A stretch of DNA of 64,000 nucleotides from Przewalskia tangutica (GCA_029844215.1 CM056730.1:54014924-54078923); one strand, 5' to 3'. Numbered from the stretch's first letter, positions 1 through 12,185 are shown. Made by a program: numbers and translations. The notes: a model not told the origin generated them from the sequence alone.

Positions 1-397
1 TAGTAAAACGTTTAGTCGAAAAACGACTTAATCGGGTGTTGCACAATAAATATTTCGCCAAGGGTGCCACATGGGGTGACACGTGTCGCCCCGATTCGCC
101 AGAATATTTCGTCTTAGAAAATATCCAATTTCTGGAAATCTCAAAACAAAGCGGGCCTACAAAATCAGAATTTCTCGTGGGCCCACGTGACCATTTCCAA
201 AAATAAAATCTCAAAATTCTAATATAATCTATGAAGTCCAAATACCAAACTGGGAATCCATTCCCATTAACGAACCTTTTCTTCACAAATAACAGGAAAC
301 TTTTCCGAAAACTCACATCTTTCTTTCTTTTCAAAATTTTCTGCGTACTCTCGCACGTGCGTCCTCACATACATACCACGCAACTACGGGTATAACA
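1..397 (-). repeat. Fa: LTR fragment, minus strand (start of an LTR)
   Basis: The right edge reads TACGGGTATAACA, the reverse complement of the LTR start seen elsewhere (TGTTATACCC...). Bases about 64-397 are the reverse complement of the head of the Fd-type LTR at 28,501-28,860, including the GACACGTGTC palindrome and GGGCCCAC motifs. Bases 1-62 instead resemble the E2/E3 type head (GGGTGTTG...CGCCAAG), so the piece is a mosaic or contains a junction near 62. The rest of the element lies outside the window. It sits inside Fb; the following CCGCC may be its target-site duplication, but the other copy is not visible. Confidence 0.75.
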
Positions 398-1449
398 CCG
401 CCTCCGATGCGGTAGACTCAGCGGTCTGTGTGACCTATGATTCGAGAATACCTCATGCGGGTTTGTGTGACCTGCGCGAGCTACGAGAGTTCGAGTTAGT
501 GCGCGCCTTTATGGTCATGCGGTCTATGTGGCCATGCGGATGCGAGTCCGGGCGTTGCCGGGAGTAGCTACCCTCGATGCGGGAATACCTCAGCGGGCCA
601 TCGAGTGGCTTATGCGAGTGCGGAAGTTCGGGACTAGACGCCACATTAGATCTCGCGCGAGTGGCGGCCGATCATGTGCGGTGCAGACAGATCTCATGAT
701 ACGATTTATGACCTTGTTGATGCTGGGTTTTAGTAGTCGGCTATGCCTTCTTACTTAACACGTACGGTTTTAGTAGTGGAATAACTATGTGTATTCCTTT
801 GTGCTTTATATCATAGATCGCCGTGATGAGGAAGATATTCCACGGGCATGATTGATGTTGTGGGCGTGAGACCCATAGTTGTATTTGAGTGATGACTTTG
901 AGGGCGTGAGTCCCTGACTTGACATGACTGCTTATTTATTGTGAACTGTAGTTTGGTTATCATACATGTCTCCTGCTTTATATAGACTACTATGATTTCA
1001 TTTACAGTATTTTCAGTTTCACATACTTGGTACCTGTTGTACTGACCTCCTTCGGGGGGCTGCGTTCATGCCGCAGGTAGAGGTACACCAGTGTTGATCC
1101 TCGCTCTTAGGGTCACAGTTCAGCGTTTGGGAAGCTCCGTTTCTCCGGAGGCTTATCAGTGGTATAGTCCCCTGTCGTTGTAAGTGCTTACATTCAGGGG
1201 TATGGCGGGGCCCTGTCCCGCCATTGTTGTCATATCATTCTTAGAGGTCTGTAGTACTGTTGTGGGCAGAATTGTAAAAAGGGATGTAACTGTTCTAGTT
1301 GTTATATATTTATGCCGAAAGGCAACTTTTCTCAGATAACTGTTTTACACTTCACTTTATTCATGTCTTGTTTTATATTCCGCTGATTACTCTGATGTAT
1401 GGCTACTGGTGCGGGTAAGGCACCACCACGCCCGGTTCGGGTCGTGACA
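398..1449 (+). repeat. Fb: 3' part of an LTR, plus strand
   Basis: The sequence runs as the distal two thirds of the E2-type LTR: the GC-rich block with repeated CATGCGG motifs (about 400-650), then ATGATTTCATTTACAG..., CTGCGTTCATGCCGCAGG and a terminal GGTTCGGGTCGTGACA. The last base of the LTR is 1,449. It interrupts the 3' LTR of E1; the next five bases, TAAGG, match the uninterrupted E1 copy at 6,497 and are the likely right TSD. It may be a solo LTR or the 3' LTR of an element that begins before the window. A few short open frames here are not genes. Confidence 0.8.
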
Positions 1450-2987
1450 TAAGGAATCATGCTAGAAGAGGAGATAGTTCACATACCTTTTCGGCTAAAT
1501 CCACAAGCTAAGCCGAATACGCCGTACGTAGAAGTGTCAACCTATAATGGTCACAACAAGACTATCAACTTCTAGTCTCTAACGTAGAATAATACTAAGT
1601 ATTTGGTCTCTAATTCTACGGAAAATCGGGCAGCACTTCCTTTGTTTCTACTTACTTTGCCACCTTTTTCAAGGCCGAATACAATAACCAACAAGCCACA
1701 TTTAAGGCTCCAAACAACAACCAAACAAAGGGGATTACACGCCTTACAATACGTGTAAAATTCCGCCCCACAATTCATACGAAATAGTCTAATGCACACT
1801 AGCCAATTCTCGGCCAACTTACATAGCAACACTAAGTCCTTTCCAATCCTTTTTACAAATCCAAGTTCTAAGGTCTAACATGTTATATAGTCTAAACAAC
1901 TTCAACAACTATAATTTCCTTCTTTATTCAACATGCGACGACTTAAACTAATAATCAACTTGAATTCCAATCTTAAAGCTAAACATGCTAGTTTTCGGAT
2001 TAGGGTTCCAATTGCCAATAAACATATCAAACTTCATACTATATAACACATGCTTGCTAAAATCCATAGCTACAACAATAAGTAAGTCTTAACTACTAAA
2101 ACGACAAAATTTATACCTTTATAAGCCCTTAAAATTTCCAAGATTCCAAAGTCGCGCCTTAGCAATTCTTAGCTCCTTTCCTTAGGTTCCAATCCGCTCC
2201 AAGCACTCCTTAGAGGCCTATGAAGAACCCATCTTCAAGTTCCAACTTCAAAGTTGAAGAACTCCCTTAGTTTCCGCCTTGCGACTAACGTAAAAATGCG
2301 TTTTTTCCGAAATCTTTCTATTGAGATAACCTTACAATACCCTAGGGGACATTGGGTTAAAGTCTTGTGGCTAATGGATCAAAACTACAAAAAAAATTGT
2401 GTGGATGGGGCACTAAAGCCGAGAGCTCAATCTCAAGAACAAGGTGTTCTCTAAAAATTTCTAAGTGTAAAAGACCTTGTCTTGCACTAACTTAGTATAT
2501 AGCACATAATGGAGGACTTAGACTTAAACAAATGGGTGGCTAAGATGAATTTCACTTGGATTAAGCCTATGTGGACAAGTTGACAAGTCAACAATGTCAT
2601 GCTAGCAAGACTAATCTTCCAAGGTGGTCAATGACCATTTTACCCTTGCAACTTTTCGACCAAGACTAAGTGTGGGGGTGCCACGTGTCGCCTTCTCATT
2701 CGTCCATAAAAATTCCGTAACCCTCGTGGGCCCCACAAAACGTAAAATTCCTCGGGTGGGCCCCACGTGACCAAATCCGTAAAAATAAATTTCCATAAAT
2801 ATAATAAGTTCCATATTCTTCAAATAATACATTTTGAGAATCCAATACTCAACAACGAACATTTTTCCTTTCCGGCGTTCGGAACATTTTCCGTCGGAAA
2901 AACAATTCTTCCGTTCGTACCCATTTCCAAGTCTTGTTTCCTTTCGTACATTCTCTTTTACAAGTCTTGGACTTACGGGGTGTAACA
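1450..2987 (-). repeat. E1 3' LTR, truncated
   Basis: Nearly base-for-base copy of 6,497-8,034 (offset 5,047). It ends in GGGGTGTAACA at 2,987 and is followed directly by the complement of a purine tract, which makes it the 3' LTR of a minus-strand element. It carries two GGGCCCCAC motifs and a CCACGTGTCGCC block near 2,680-2,770. Frames of 125 codons (minus, 2,611-2,988) and 72 codons (plus) recur in both LTR copies but resemble no known domain and cross the LTR edge; they are not called as genes. Confidence 0.88.
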
Positions 2988-3023
2988 TTCTTCCCCCCTT
3001 AGAAACATTCGTCCCCGAATGTT
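2988..3023 (-). promoter_or_regulatory. E1 polypurine tract and adjoining hairpin
   Basis: Directly inside the 3' LTR, the minus strand carries AAGGGGGGAAGAA, a purine run that would prime plus-strand DNA synthesis. Next to it, 3,004-3,023 is an inverted repeat with 8-bp arms AACATTCG/CGAATGTT and a 4-base loop. The same arrangement occurs in E2, E3, E4 and E5. Confidence 0.8.
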
Positions 3024-4044
3024 CTTAGTCGGTTGCCAAGCTAAACACACTCCGGCACAATCTCTATACTATGCCTATCGATCAAAACTGCACAAGACCA
3101 ACGATGCCACACATGGCAACTACAACATACGTAAACATAACAATGGACCTTCCATCCGCGACCCCCTTCTCACAAAACTCGAAGGTTACAGTCTTCCCAA
3201 AACACGGGATCCTTAGGGGTTCCTTTCTTTCCTTACTAGTCATACTTTCTCGTACTTTCAAACTTATCTAGTACACGTACAAAATCTCAATATCGTTTCT
3301 GTTCTCTACTCCTTGGAGTTACTAATCAAACCTGGCCATTAAGCTACTTGAATTTCCGCTAAGGCTCTTCTCGGTCCTTACGACCTAGTTCCGGTGGAAC
3401 GCGTCCACAAACTCGTACAACGATTAACTAAACTTGGGCCTGGCATCCTCGGGACCCTACCACATAACGGGACCATTTCTAACTGACATCACCCGATTCC
3501 ATACAATCGGTTGACCCGAAATGAGTCTACAACCCGACTCATCGTCACACTTAACTTCTCATTCTTAGTCTGAAATAAATCTCTCTCTTATTTCAAGGTA
3601 CTTCTTACCTTACCCCCTATTCAATGGAGGTTCGTCTCATAAGCCAAAGTATTTCTACTGCACAATCTTCCTTATCGGTCTTACACTTATACGGGGTAAT
3701 TACAACTTGTGAACTTTATACAACTATAGTCTCAGTTCACTTATCATTCTTGTCAACATTCTTACTTCTCACTTACTAATCAAAGTATCCCTACCTCTGG
3801 GGTACTATCACTTACAACTGCTAGCACCGCTATCTTGGTCAATAACACAACGGCTTTCTTCATGACCCTATAGTCTTCTCCTAACGGAGAAACTGGAGGC
3901 TCTGGTGCTGGGGCCTCAAAACCTGGCGCAGAAGAACTCGTACATCGCGAACAACATCCGATATACCCTGGGCATAAGCCCTATCAACTCTCTGAGTCTG
4001 ACTAGTAGCTCCTGATATTCCGAGGATCGATCGCTCGATACCAC
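3024..4044 (-). other. E1 internal region, no recognisable coding domain
   Basis: About 1.0 kb between the pre-PPT hairpin and the primer site. No protease, RT, RNase H, integrase or CCHC motif is visible in any frame. A stretch at about 3,390-3,560 (AACTTGGGCCTGGCATCCTCGG..., then a CGGTTGACCCG block) resembles 18,000-18,130 in E3 and the reverse complement of 23,080-23,230 in E2, so it is shared by the pol-less elements. The part beside the primer site (3,880-4,030) lies where gag would sit but is not recognisable as gag. The primer site is near 4,031-4,041 (CGCTCGATACC), a one-base-shorter form of the complement of the initiator-Met site. Confidence 0.7.
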
Positions 4045-4974
4045 TGTCACGCGGCCGAACCGGGCGTGATAGTGCCTACACAGGCACCCTTCTACCTTAA
4101 CAATACAAATAAGCTGTGGAACTGAAATAACACCTCATTTTTTTTAAAACAAACGTACGTGCAAGGGCAAAGCCGACAAGGTTGCCATATATACATAAAC
4201 TAAAGACACTACACCGTACATGAGTCCAATCCCACATATGAATACAGACCTCTAAGAGTTTTACTGAACTATGACGGGACAAGGCCCCGCCGTACCCATA
4301 ACTGTACAAAAGCCTGTACTGAAAGAACTTATACCAAAAGATAACTCCCCGAACAGAAGGAGCTATCCAAAAACTCTGAGCAGGGTCCTACACCTGCCGA
4401 TCACCAAACAGCGTACCTAAACCTGCGGCATGAACGCAGCCCCCCGAAGGAGGTCAGTACGAAGAATGTACCAAGTATGTGAGCGATGAAATCTTGTAAT
4501 AAAATCATAGCGATCTAAATAACACGGGAGACATGTATGATATCCAACCTACGATATAACACATAAGCAGTCATATCAAGTCAGGGACGCAGGCCCTCAA
4601 AGTCATTACTCAATATAACCATGGGTCTCACGCCCATAATATCAATCATGCCCGTGGAATCCTTCCTCACTGCCGGCAGTCCATGATGTAATAACACCAA
4701 TAAGGATACATGAACACCAAGTCCCACCTGTGTCCTCAATACCTCGTGGTCCCATGCCCCGGAATCCCACCTCGTAAAAGAATGACCATAGGGTAACACA
4801 AACAAATCTGGGGACATATATGATAATCAAAATACAACACATTGTGCCTTACGAACAATAAGAGTAAACAGTAGTATCCTTACAATATAAGCTAGGAAGC
4901 TCATGATCAAGCAGGACCATCCGCCCGCAGTATCATTTAGCAATCCTATTCCTGGGACTATTTCACCCGAATAG

Positions 4975-5215
4975 GTCGCGTGGACCCGCGTGAGGTATTC
5001 CTCGCATAGGCTGGACCCGCCCGCATGGGACTATTTCACCCGCATAAGCCCTTTCGGACCCGCATGAGGTATTCCTCGCATAGGACTATTTCACCCGCAT
5101 AAGCCCTACGGACTCGCATGAGGTATTCCTCGCATAGGCTGGACCCGCCCGCATGGGACTATTTCACCCGCATAAGCCCTACGGACTCGCATGAGGTATT
5201 CCTCGCATCGTGGGT
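4975..5215. repeat. GC-rich direct repeats inside the E1 LTR
   Basis: The core CGCATGAGGTATTCCTCGCA recurs four times, with starts spaced about 74, 54 and 73 bases. The longer spacing is the 54-base unit plus a 19-20 base insert (CTGGACCCGCCCGCATGGG). The core is nearly self-complementary (GAGG-TATT-CCTC). Related CATGCGG/TACCTCATGCG motifs occur at the same place in all other LTR types here. Confidence 0.8.
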
Positions 5216-5315
5216 AGCAAATCCACGGAATTATGCAAATGCCACAAACCCGGGGAATGACCCCGAAACGACTGATATACCAATAGCACACAACCGGCTA
5301 TTTCCAGCCCACATA

Positions 5316-5724
5316 GGCAATTCTCAATTAACAAGCCAAAGTACTTATCAAGGCACACTTAGACAAATCCTCAATTTATCAAGCCAAAGTACTAATCAAG
5401 ACATACATAGAATAATTCTCTTTTAACAAGCCAAAGTACTTATCAAGGCACACTTAGACAAATCCTCAATTTATCAAGCCAAAGTACTAATCAAGGCATA
5501 CATAGAATAATTCTCTTTTAACAAGCCAAAGTACTTATCAAGGCACACTTAGACAAATCCTCAATTTATCAAGCCAAAGTACTAATCAAGGCATACATAG
5601 AATAATTCTCTTTTAACAAGCCAAAGTACTTATCAAGGCACACTTAGACAAATCCTCAATTTATCAAGCCAAAGTACTAATCAAGGCATACATAGAATAA
5701 TTCTCTTTTAACAAGCCAAAGTGC
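5316..5724. repeat. 95-bp tandem repeats in the E1 5' LTR
   Basis: Starts of AACAAGCCAAAGT fall at 5,330, 5,425, 5,520, 5,615 and 5,710, an exact 95-base period with four complete copies and a partial fifth. Each unit is built of two diverged halves of about 47 bases (…AAGCCAAAGTACTTATCAAGG… and …AAGCCAAAGTACTAATCAAGG…), so an older doubling preceded the array. Confidence 0.92.
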
Positions 5725-8034
5725 TACGTACGTACATTCTTTTATAAAAGACTCCTTTCTATGAAAAGCCCCAAGATACTAACACCCGTAGTATCAAGGC
5801 GTGTCTATTCTTCAAAGTAAGTTACTATACTTTTTTGAAACTCATTTCAAAGCTTGAAACCAAGTAACTTCAAATTTTCACAACCTAGGCAACTTATGCC
5901 CTTTAATCAAAATAGACAACTTTCTAAACCTTCCATAAAGCCGTTATAACCAACTTCCCATAAAGCCGTTATAACCCTTTATGGTTTTAGACATATCCAT
6001 TCCTTTTTATAACCAAGAGACTTATACTTTTAAAACCAAGTATCACATACTTACAAAATCAAGTTCTTAACTTTCAAAATACTTCAAGTCTCTTAACATT
6101 TAGAAAACAAGTTTCTTCTTCTTTTTAAACCTCAAGTAACTCACACCTTTAAAACAAGTTACTTCTCTTAAATCATGTCATTTCTCCTCTCTTAAAACAA
6201 TTAAGAAAATCACTCCTTTAACTCCCCTAAAGTCATTATAATGACCTTTAGGATTTTTGGGACTAAGGCACTAGCCCAAAAGATTTGGAAACCACTTCCT
6301 TTTCAAGACTCTATGTACTTTAAGTAAAATACTTTCACTTTTAAGAATCCAAACTTCACTAAGAAAATGGATTTTACAACTTACAATTTAAACATCAAAG
6401 TACAATCAAGGAAGTACATAGAACAAATTCTATTCTAGGCAATCCAAATACAACGAGGAATGGATCGTTTAAGAGTAGAACATACTTTCTTAATCTTAAG
6501 GAATCATGCTAGAAGAGGAGATAGTTCACATACCTTTTCGGCTAAATCCACAAGCTAAGCCGAATACGCCGTACGTAGAAGTGTCAACCTATAATGGTCA
6601 CAACAAGACTATCAACTTCTAGTCTCTAACGTAGAATAATACTAAGTATTTGGTCTCTAATTCTACGGAAAATCGGGCAGCACTTCCTTTGTTTCTACTT
6701 ACTTTGCCATCTTTTTCAAGGCCGAATACAATAACCAACAAGCCACATTTAAGGCTCCAAACAACAACCAAACAAAGGGGATTACACGCCTTACAATACG
6801 TGTAAAATTCCGCCCCACAATTCATACGAAATAGTCTAATGCACACTAGCCAATTCTCGGCCAACTTACATAGCAACACTAAGCCCTTTCCAATCCTTTT
6901 TACAAATCCAAGTTCTAAGGTCTAACATGTTATATAGTCTAAACAACTTCAACAACTATAATTTCCTTCTTTATTCAACATGCGACGACTTAAACTAATA
7001 ATCAACTTGAATTCCAATCTTAAAGCTAAACATGCTAGTTTTCGGATTAGGGTTCCAATTGCCAATAAACATATCAAACTTCATACTATATAACACATGC
7101 TTGCTAAAATCCATAGCTACAACAATAAGTAAGTCTTAACTACTAAAACGACAAAATTTATACCTTTATAAGCCCTTAAAATTTCCAAGATTCCAAAGTC
7201 GCGCCTTAGCAATTCTTAGCTCCTTTCCTTAGGTTCCAATCCGCTCCAAGCACTCCTTAGAGGCCTATGAAGAACCCATCTTCAAGTTCCAACTTCAAAG
7301 TTGAAGAACTCCCTTAGTTTCCGCCTTGCGACTAACGTAAAAATGCGTTTTTTCCGAAATCTTTCTATTTAGATAACCTTACAATACCCTAGGGGACATT
7401 GGGTTAAAGTCTTGTGGCTAATAGATCAAAACTATAAAAAAAATTGTGTGGATGGGGCACTAAAGCCGAGAGCTCAATCTCAAGAACAAGGTGTTCTCTA
7501 AAAATTTCTAAGTGTAAAAGACCTTGTCTTGCACTAACTTAGTATATAACACATAATGGAGGACTTAGACTTAAACAAATGGGTGGCTAAGATGAATTTC
7601 ACTTGGATTAAGCCTATGTGGACAAGTTGACAAGTCAACAATGTCATGCTAGCAAGACTAATCTTCCAAGGTGGTCAATGACCATTTTACCCTTGCAACT
7701 TTTCGACCAAGACTAAGTGTGGGGGTGCCACGTGTCGCCTTCTCATTCGTCCATAAAAATTCCGTAACCCTCGTGGGCCCCACAAAACGTAAAATTCCTC
7801 GGGTGGGCCCCACGTGACCAAATCCGTAAAAATAAATTTCCATAAATATAATAAGTTCCATATTCTTCAAATAATACATTTTGAGAATCCAATACTCAAC
7901 AACGAACATTTTTCCTTTCCGGCGTTCGGAACATTTTCCGTCGGAAAAAGAATTCTTCCGTTCGTACCCATTTCCAAGTCTTGTTTCCTTTCGTACATTC
8001 TCTTTTACAAGTGTTGGACTTACGGGGTGTAACA

Positions 8035-8737
8035 TAACCCCAGAGTACTACATACTTCAATTCTAAAAAAAATATATTTATTTTTACGTAAAAACCACAC
8101 GATACTAATACCCGTAGTATCGAGACACTTTCATGTTTAAATCAAGTACTTTATACTTTTTAAACCAAGTGACTTACACTTTTAAAACAACGTCAAGTAT
8201 ACTTTCAAAACCCAAGTAACTCACTCTTTTAAGATCAAGACAATCACACCTTTAAAAATCAAGCCACTTATACTTCTCAAATCAAGACAAGTTCAATATT
8301 TAAAAACAAGTTACTATACTTTTAATCTCAAGTAACTTACTCTTTTCAAAACAAGTAACCTATACTTTTAAATCAAGTTACTTCTCCTTTCCCAAAATCA
8401 AGTCGTTTATAAGTCAAGTCTCTTATCTTTCAAGATCAAGTCTCTTAACTTTCAAAATCAAGTCTCTTAGCTTTCAAAATCAAGTCTCTTAACTTTCAAA
8501 ATAATCAAGTCACTTATCTTTTAGAATAATCAAACCATTCTTTTATCTTCATAAAGTCGCTATAACTAACTTCCCATAAAGTCATTATAACACTTTATGT
8601 TTTGAACCAACCAAAGACAACCACACTCATTTCTGAAATTAAGAGAACTTTATTCTTTTAAAGACCAAGTATCAATTTCATTCCGAATAATGATTCATAA
8701 CTTTTTAGAATAATTCAAGGTTCTTAACATTTATAAG
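8035..8737 (-). repeat. Fx: remnant of an old minus-strand LTR, left part
   Basis: AT-rich sequence with runs such as CAAGTCTCTTAACTTTCAA and the CATAAAGT...TATAAC pair (about 8,550-8,600), in the same order as in minus-strand LTRs elsewhere. It becomes contiguous with 27,820-28,500 once E2 is removed, using the ATAAG duplication. It is the oldest layer seen: E1, E2 and Fd all inserted into it. Nothing coding is visible. Confidence 0.7.
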
Positions 8738-11700
8738 TGTTATACCCCGTATTTTCAGAGTATGTACGTAAGGACGTACGTAGAAAAATTTGAACTTGAG
8801 AATAGGCTTGGCCGATTTATTCTTTGTGCACAACACCCGGTTAGAGTCGTTTTTTGACGAAACGTTTCCACAGCTTTCGTAGGGAAAATTCCGGCTATGT
8901 CATTTTTAATTTTTGCGGATTTTTCCGAGAGACGAAACATTTTGGACCAACGAGAGGGCGACACTTGTCACCCTCTCATTGGGGCACGTTAAGTGATAAT
9001 GGTGACGAATTGCTTGGCTATTTTGTCAAGTAGTAGGTAGGATATTTTGGTGGTAGATGGATAAGGTGCACTTGGCATGATCATGTCCCTACACTTGCCT
9101 TGCACTTGGCATGATCTTGGCCATTGGTTGGCCTTTGCTAGACCTATAAATACCCCCCTCTTTGATGTCTGCTTCAGCCATTCCACCACGTTTCTGAGGC
9201 TTGAAAGCTTTCCTCTCCTTGTGTGTCTAGTCCAAACACCCCTCTCCTTGTGAGGCCCTCTTGGCCGAGAGCCCCTCTCCCCCCCCTTGGCCGAGAGTAC
9301 CCCCCCTAGTGGGGTAGGCCGAGGGGTATACACCCCCCCTAGTCTAGTTGTTTTCGTATAAATACCCTCCTCTTGGTAGAAATACTCTCAAAAGTATTGT
9401 TACTATACCCAAATTACCTTAGCCATATACCTTGTAGTATTCTAAGGTTATACCTATCTGAAAAGCCAGTTATACTATTATACTTCCTTAGTCACAAAAA
9501 CCAAACCCTAAGGAAAATCTCCATAGTTGGTTGGAGTATTAAGTAGAAGTTGGTTAGAACTTCAAGGGTTGTGTGGAGCGGGCCTGAGCGCACTGAGTAG
9601 AGCTAAACCTTGCTCGGGATCGACATTTAAACTCGGATAATTTTGGGCTTATCGAGGTAAACACTCTTGACCTTCTATTGTAATTGGAAATTACATGTTG
9701 TTAGAATATATAGTTGAAGTATACTATATATAGAAATGAGCGTAGTTAGCGGCAATGTCTTTTGACTTAAGCTGAATAATTAGAAACCTTTTCGAAAGAA
9801 GAAATCGAATTGTAATTACATGGGATTTGTACATGAGACTTGTGTAGCTTTTACGTGAGGTAGAATTGTGCACGTCCGATTAGGCGTATAACCCTCCCCT
9901 GGTTGGCTTGGTAGCCGACAGAGAGAGGAGATTTCTGTCATTGCGGGGAGGTGTCGCCGAATTTTTACGTAGAATGTTCTACGATTAGACCTAGATGTTA
10001 ATAAGTGCCTTGTGGCCTTATAGGTTGAAGTACCATGCGTGGCGCGATCTACTTGGCTTAAGGAGTAGCCGACGGTTTGAGGTACTTGGAGCGTTTTGCT
10101 ATTAGTCGATAATCGTCGCGAGGTATGTGAACCTCTTCCTACCTTTTCTAGCATGATATGTGTAGAACTATGTAATGCGGTGACGTACGTGTTAAACGTA
10201 TTTGATTGGTTTGAAACATAAAGTGTTAAAACGGCTTTATGGGAAGTTGGTTATTACAGCTTTATGTAAGTAAGAAAATGCCTTATGGTTTTAAAAGGTA
10301 ACTGATTTGACTTATAATTGACTTAATGTGTAATAATAAAGAATCTTGAAGTATTTCAAAAGAATGCTGAATCATTTTTTTTAACAGAAGAATAATACTT
10401 GGTTTTCAAAACATAAGAGTTATACTAGCTTTATGGGAAGTTAGGTATAACGTCTTAAGAATGGTAAAATGAATGGTTTATTGATCTTAAAAGATAAGAG
10501 ACTTTACTTGTTTTACTTGGTAATTAGCATTATGTTAAAAATGTTGTAAAACCTCATTCGCAAGTAATGAGTACTTGATTTTAAAAGCAATAATGTTTTA
10601 CTGATTTCGGAAATCAGAATGAGTATCGAACAAACCACAGCAGCGCTAATAAAGGGAAATGTTTTGACTAATAATGTATTAGTAAAACCAGTAGAAACTT
10701 CCATCTGCATAGAAACTAAGATGAGACAAAATGATGTTACATTTCCAGATCATGGCTGCTTAAGTAAGATTGTTATAAACAAGAATAACCTACTCACATA
10801 TCAGACATATGTTTCTCAAATTGCTTTTAAAGGAGAATTATATCATTAAGTGATTAAAATTATGAACTACGAAACCTTTCGAAAACGAGAAACTTGAGTA
10901 ATTGAAATTAGGCAAACTTGAAACATTTGGAAAAGAATGTTGTTACTTGATTTCTGAAGAGAAGTGTTTTGATTTACTTCAAATGATAATCACTCTATTT
11001 TCATATACTACGGGTATTGTGTGACTTTCGTAAACGTAACGTATCTTTTAAAAGATAATGTATGAAGTACTTTGGGAATAGATACTCGATCTTGTTAATC
11101 ATATAATAGAATGTACCTTGTGTGTATAACTTGATTGTGTTGGCCTTGTAATACTTTCTTGTTGATTTGATAAGTAGACGTGATATGATGCTATGTGTGT
11201 TAGTGTCTTGTAACGTTTGTGAAAGAGAGTATTCTTGTTGTGCTTATGTTGTTTAACGATAAGCTGTTATGTTAGTATGATATCACTCACCTCTTGACTT
11301 TTTACCGGGGGTTAAGTCGCCTCCGACGGGTAGACTCGAGTGATGCAGGACCGTGATTCGAGAATACCTCATGCGGGTCCAAGGGACCTATGCGAGCTAC
11401 GGAGTTCGGGTTAGTGATGCGGGTTATACCTCATGCGGTCTATGTGGCCATGCGGACTACGAGTCCAGGACGATGCCGAGGAGTAGCTACCCTCGATGCG
11501 GGGTTATGTACCCTATGCGGGCCTATGTGAGTGGCCTATGCGGACTACGAGAGTCCAGGATTAGGCTTGCATGGTGATACTACGCAATTGGCCTGCCCGA
11601 TCATTCGCGGCCTAGAAAAGACTGTTGCGATTTACCTATTGTTGCTCTTGTTTATGATATGGCACTATGCGGTTACCTGGTTGTTTCATACATACTTGCA

Positions 11701-12181
11701 AAACTGATTTTAAAATGATATGTTTTCATTTAAGTACTTTCCAGTTTCACATACTTGGTACCTGTTGTACTGACCTCCTTCGGGCTGCGTTCACGCCGCA
11801 GTTGAGGTACACCGCGATCGTTGATCCTAGTTCTCGGGTCAGTCAACGTATGGGAAGCTCCGTTTCTCGGAGGCTTATCGGTGGTATAGTCCCTGTCGTT
11901 GTAGGTATTTACATTCAGGTATGGCGGGCCCTGTCCGCCATTATTGTCGTATCATTCTTGAGGTTGTAGTAATCTTGTTGTGGGCGAGTTGTAATGGGAT
12001 ATAGCATGTTCGGTTTTAAAAATTGATTTATATATATGCCGTAAGGCAAGTTTTCTCCGACATCGCTTTCTTACTTAATATTTTCATGTCTTATTTTATG
12101 TTCCGCTGATTACTCTGATGATGTATCGCTAGGGTGCCCGGGGTAAGGCACCAGTCACGGGCCCGGGTTCGGGTCGTGACA
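8738..12181 (+). repeat. E2 5' LTR
   Basis: Begins TGTTATACCCCGTATTTTC and ends GGGTTCGGGTCGTGACA; 3,444 bases. The head contains an ACGT-rich stretch (8,760-8,783), the GAGGGCGACA/TGTCACCCTC palindrome (8,954-8,975) and a TATA box at 9,145. The middle carries paired GTTATAAC-type motifs (about 10,228-10,270 and 10,430-10,450) and the conserved CATGGCTGCT block (10,750). The GC-rich CATGCGG block is at 11,340-11,560. Frames of 60-110 codons in it are repeated in other LTRs on either strand and look non-coding. Confidence 0.92.
9145..9152 (+). promoter_or_regulatory. TATA box of the E2 5' LTR
   Basis: TATAAATA followed by a C run (TATAAATACCCCCC), about 400 bases into the LTR and about 170 bases after the U3 palindrome. 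The same TATA plus C-run pair is present at 24,800 (E2 3' LTR), 16,442 and 22,447 (E3, minus), 29,018 and 34,224 (Fd), and in all E4-type LTRs. Transcription is inferred to start shortly downstream. Confidence 0.7.
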
Positions 12182-12185
12182 AAAG

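Larger units (their letters stand above)
1450..8034 (-). mobile_element. E1: non-autonomous Ty3/gypsy-type LTR retrotransposon, minus strand
   Basis: On the plus strand the order is 3' LTR (partial, 1,450-2,987), polypurine tract, a 1.06-kb internal region, primer site and a complete 5' LTR (4,045-8,034). The two LTR copies overlap over 1,538 bases and differ at roughly eight positions by eye, which implies a fairly recent insertion. The internal region is only a quarter of the LTR length and has no recognisable gag or pol domain, so proteins would have to come from another element. The left end is lost because Fb inserted into the 3' LTR. The right end at 8,034 is followed by TAACC in the Fx sequence. 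Confidence 0.85.
4045..8034 (-). repeat. E1 5' LTR, complete, about 4.0 kb
   Basis: It starts TGTCACGCGGCCGAACCGGG at 4,045 and ends GGGGTGTAACA at 8,034, giving 3,990 bases, long even for this lineage. Reading left to right (3' to 5' of the element) it holds the CCTGCGGCATGAACGCAG block (4,420), a GC-rich repeated block (4,975-5,215), an array of 95-bp repeats (5,316-5,724), two copies of CATAAAGCCGTTATAAC 25 bases apart (5,934 and 5,959), and the unique head from 6,490 on. No confident TATA box was found. Confidence 0.87.

Noticed and set aside
2611..2988. 125-codon minus-strand frame, repeated at 7,658-8,035
   Set aside because: It spans the LTR terminus and is duplicated only because the LTR is; no domain or codon signal recognised.
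5316..5724. CRISPR-like regular repeats
   Set aside because: Units are contiguous with no unique spacers, and the sequence is a plant retrotransposon LTR.
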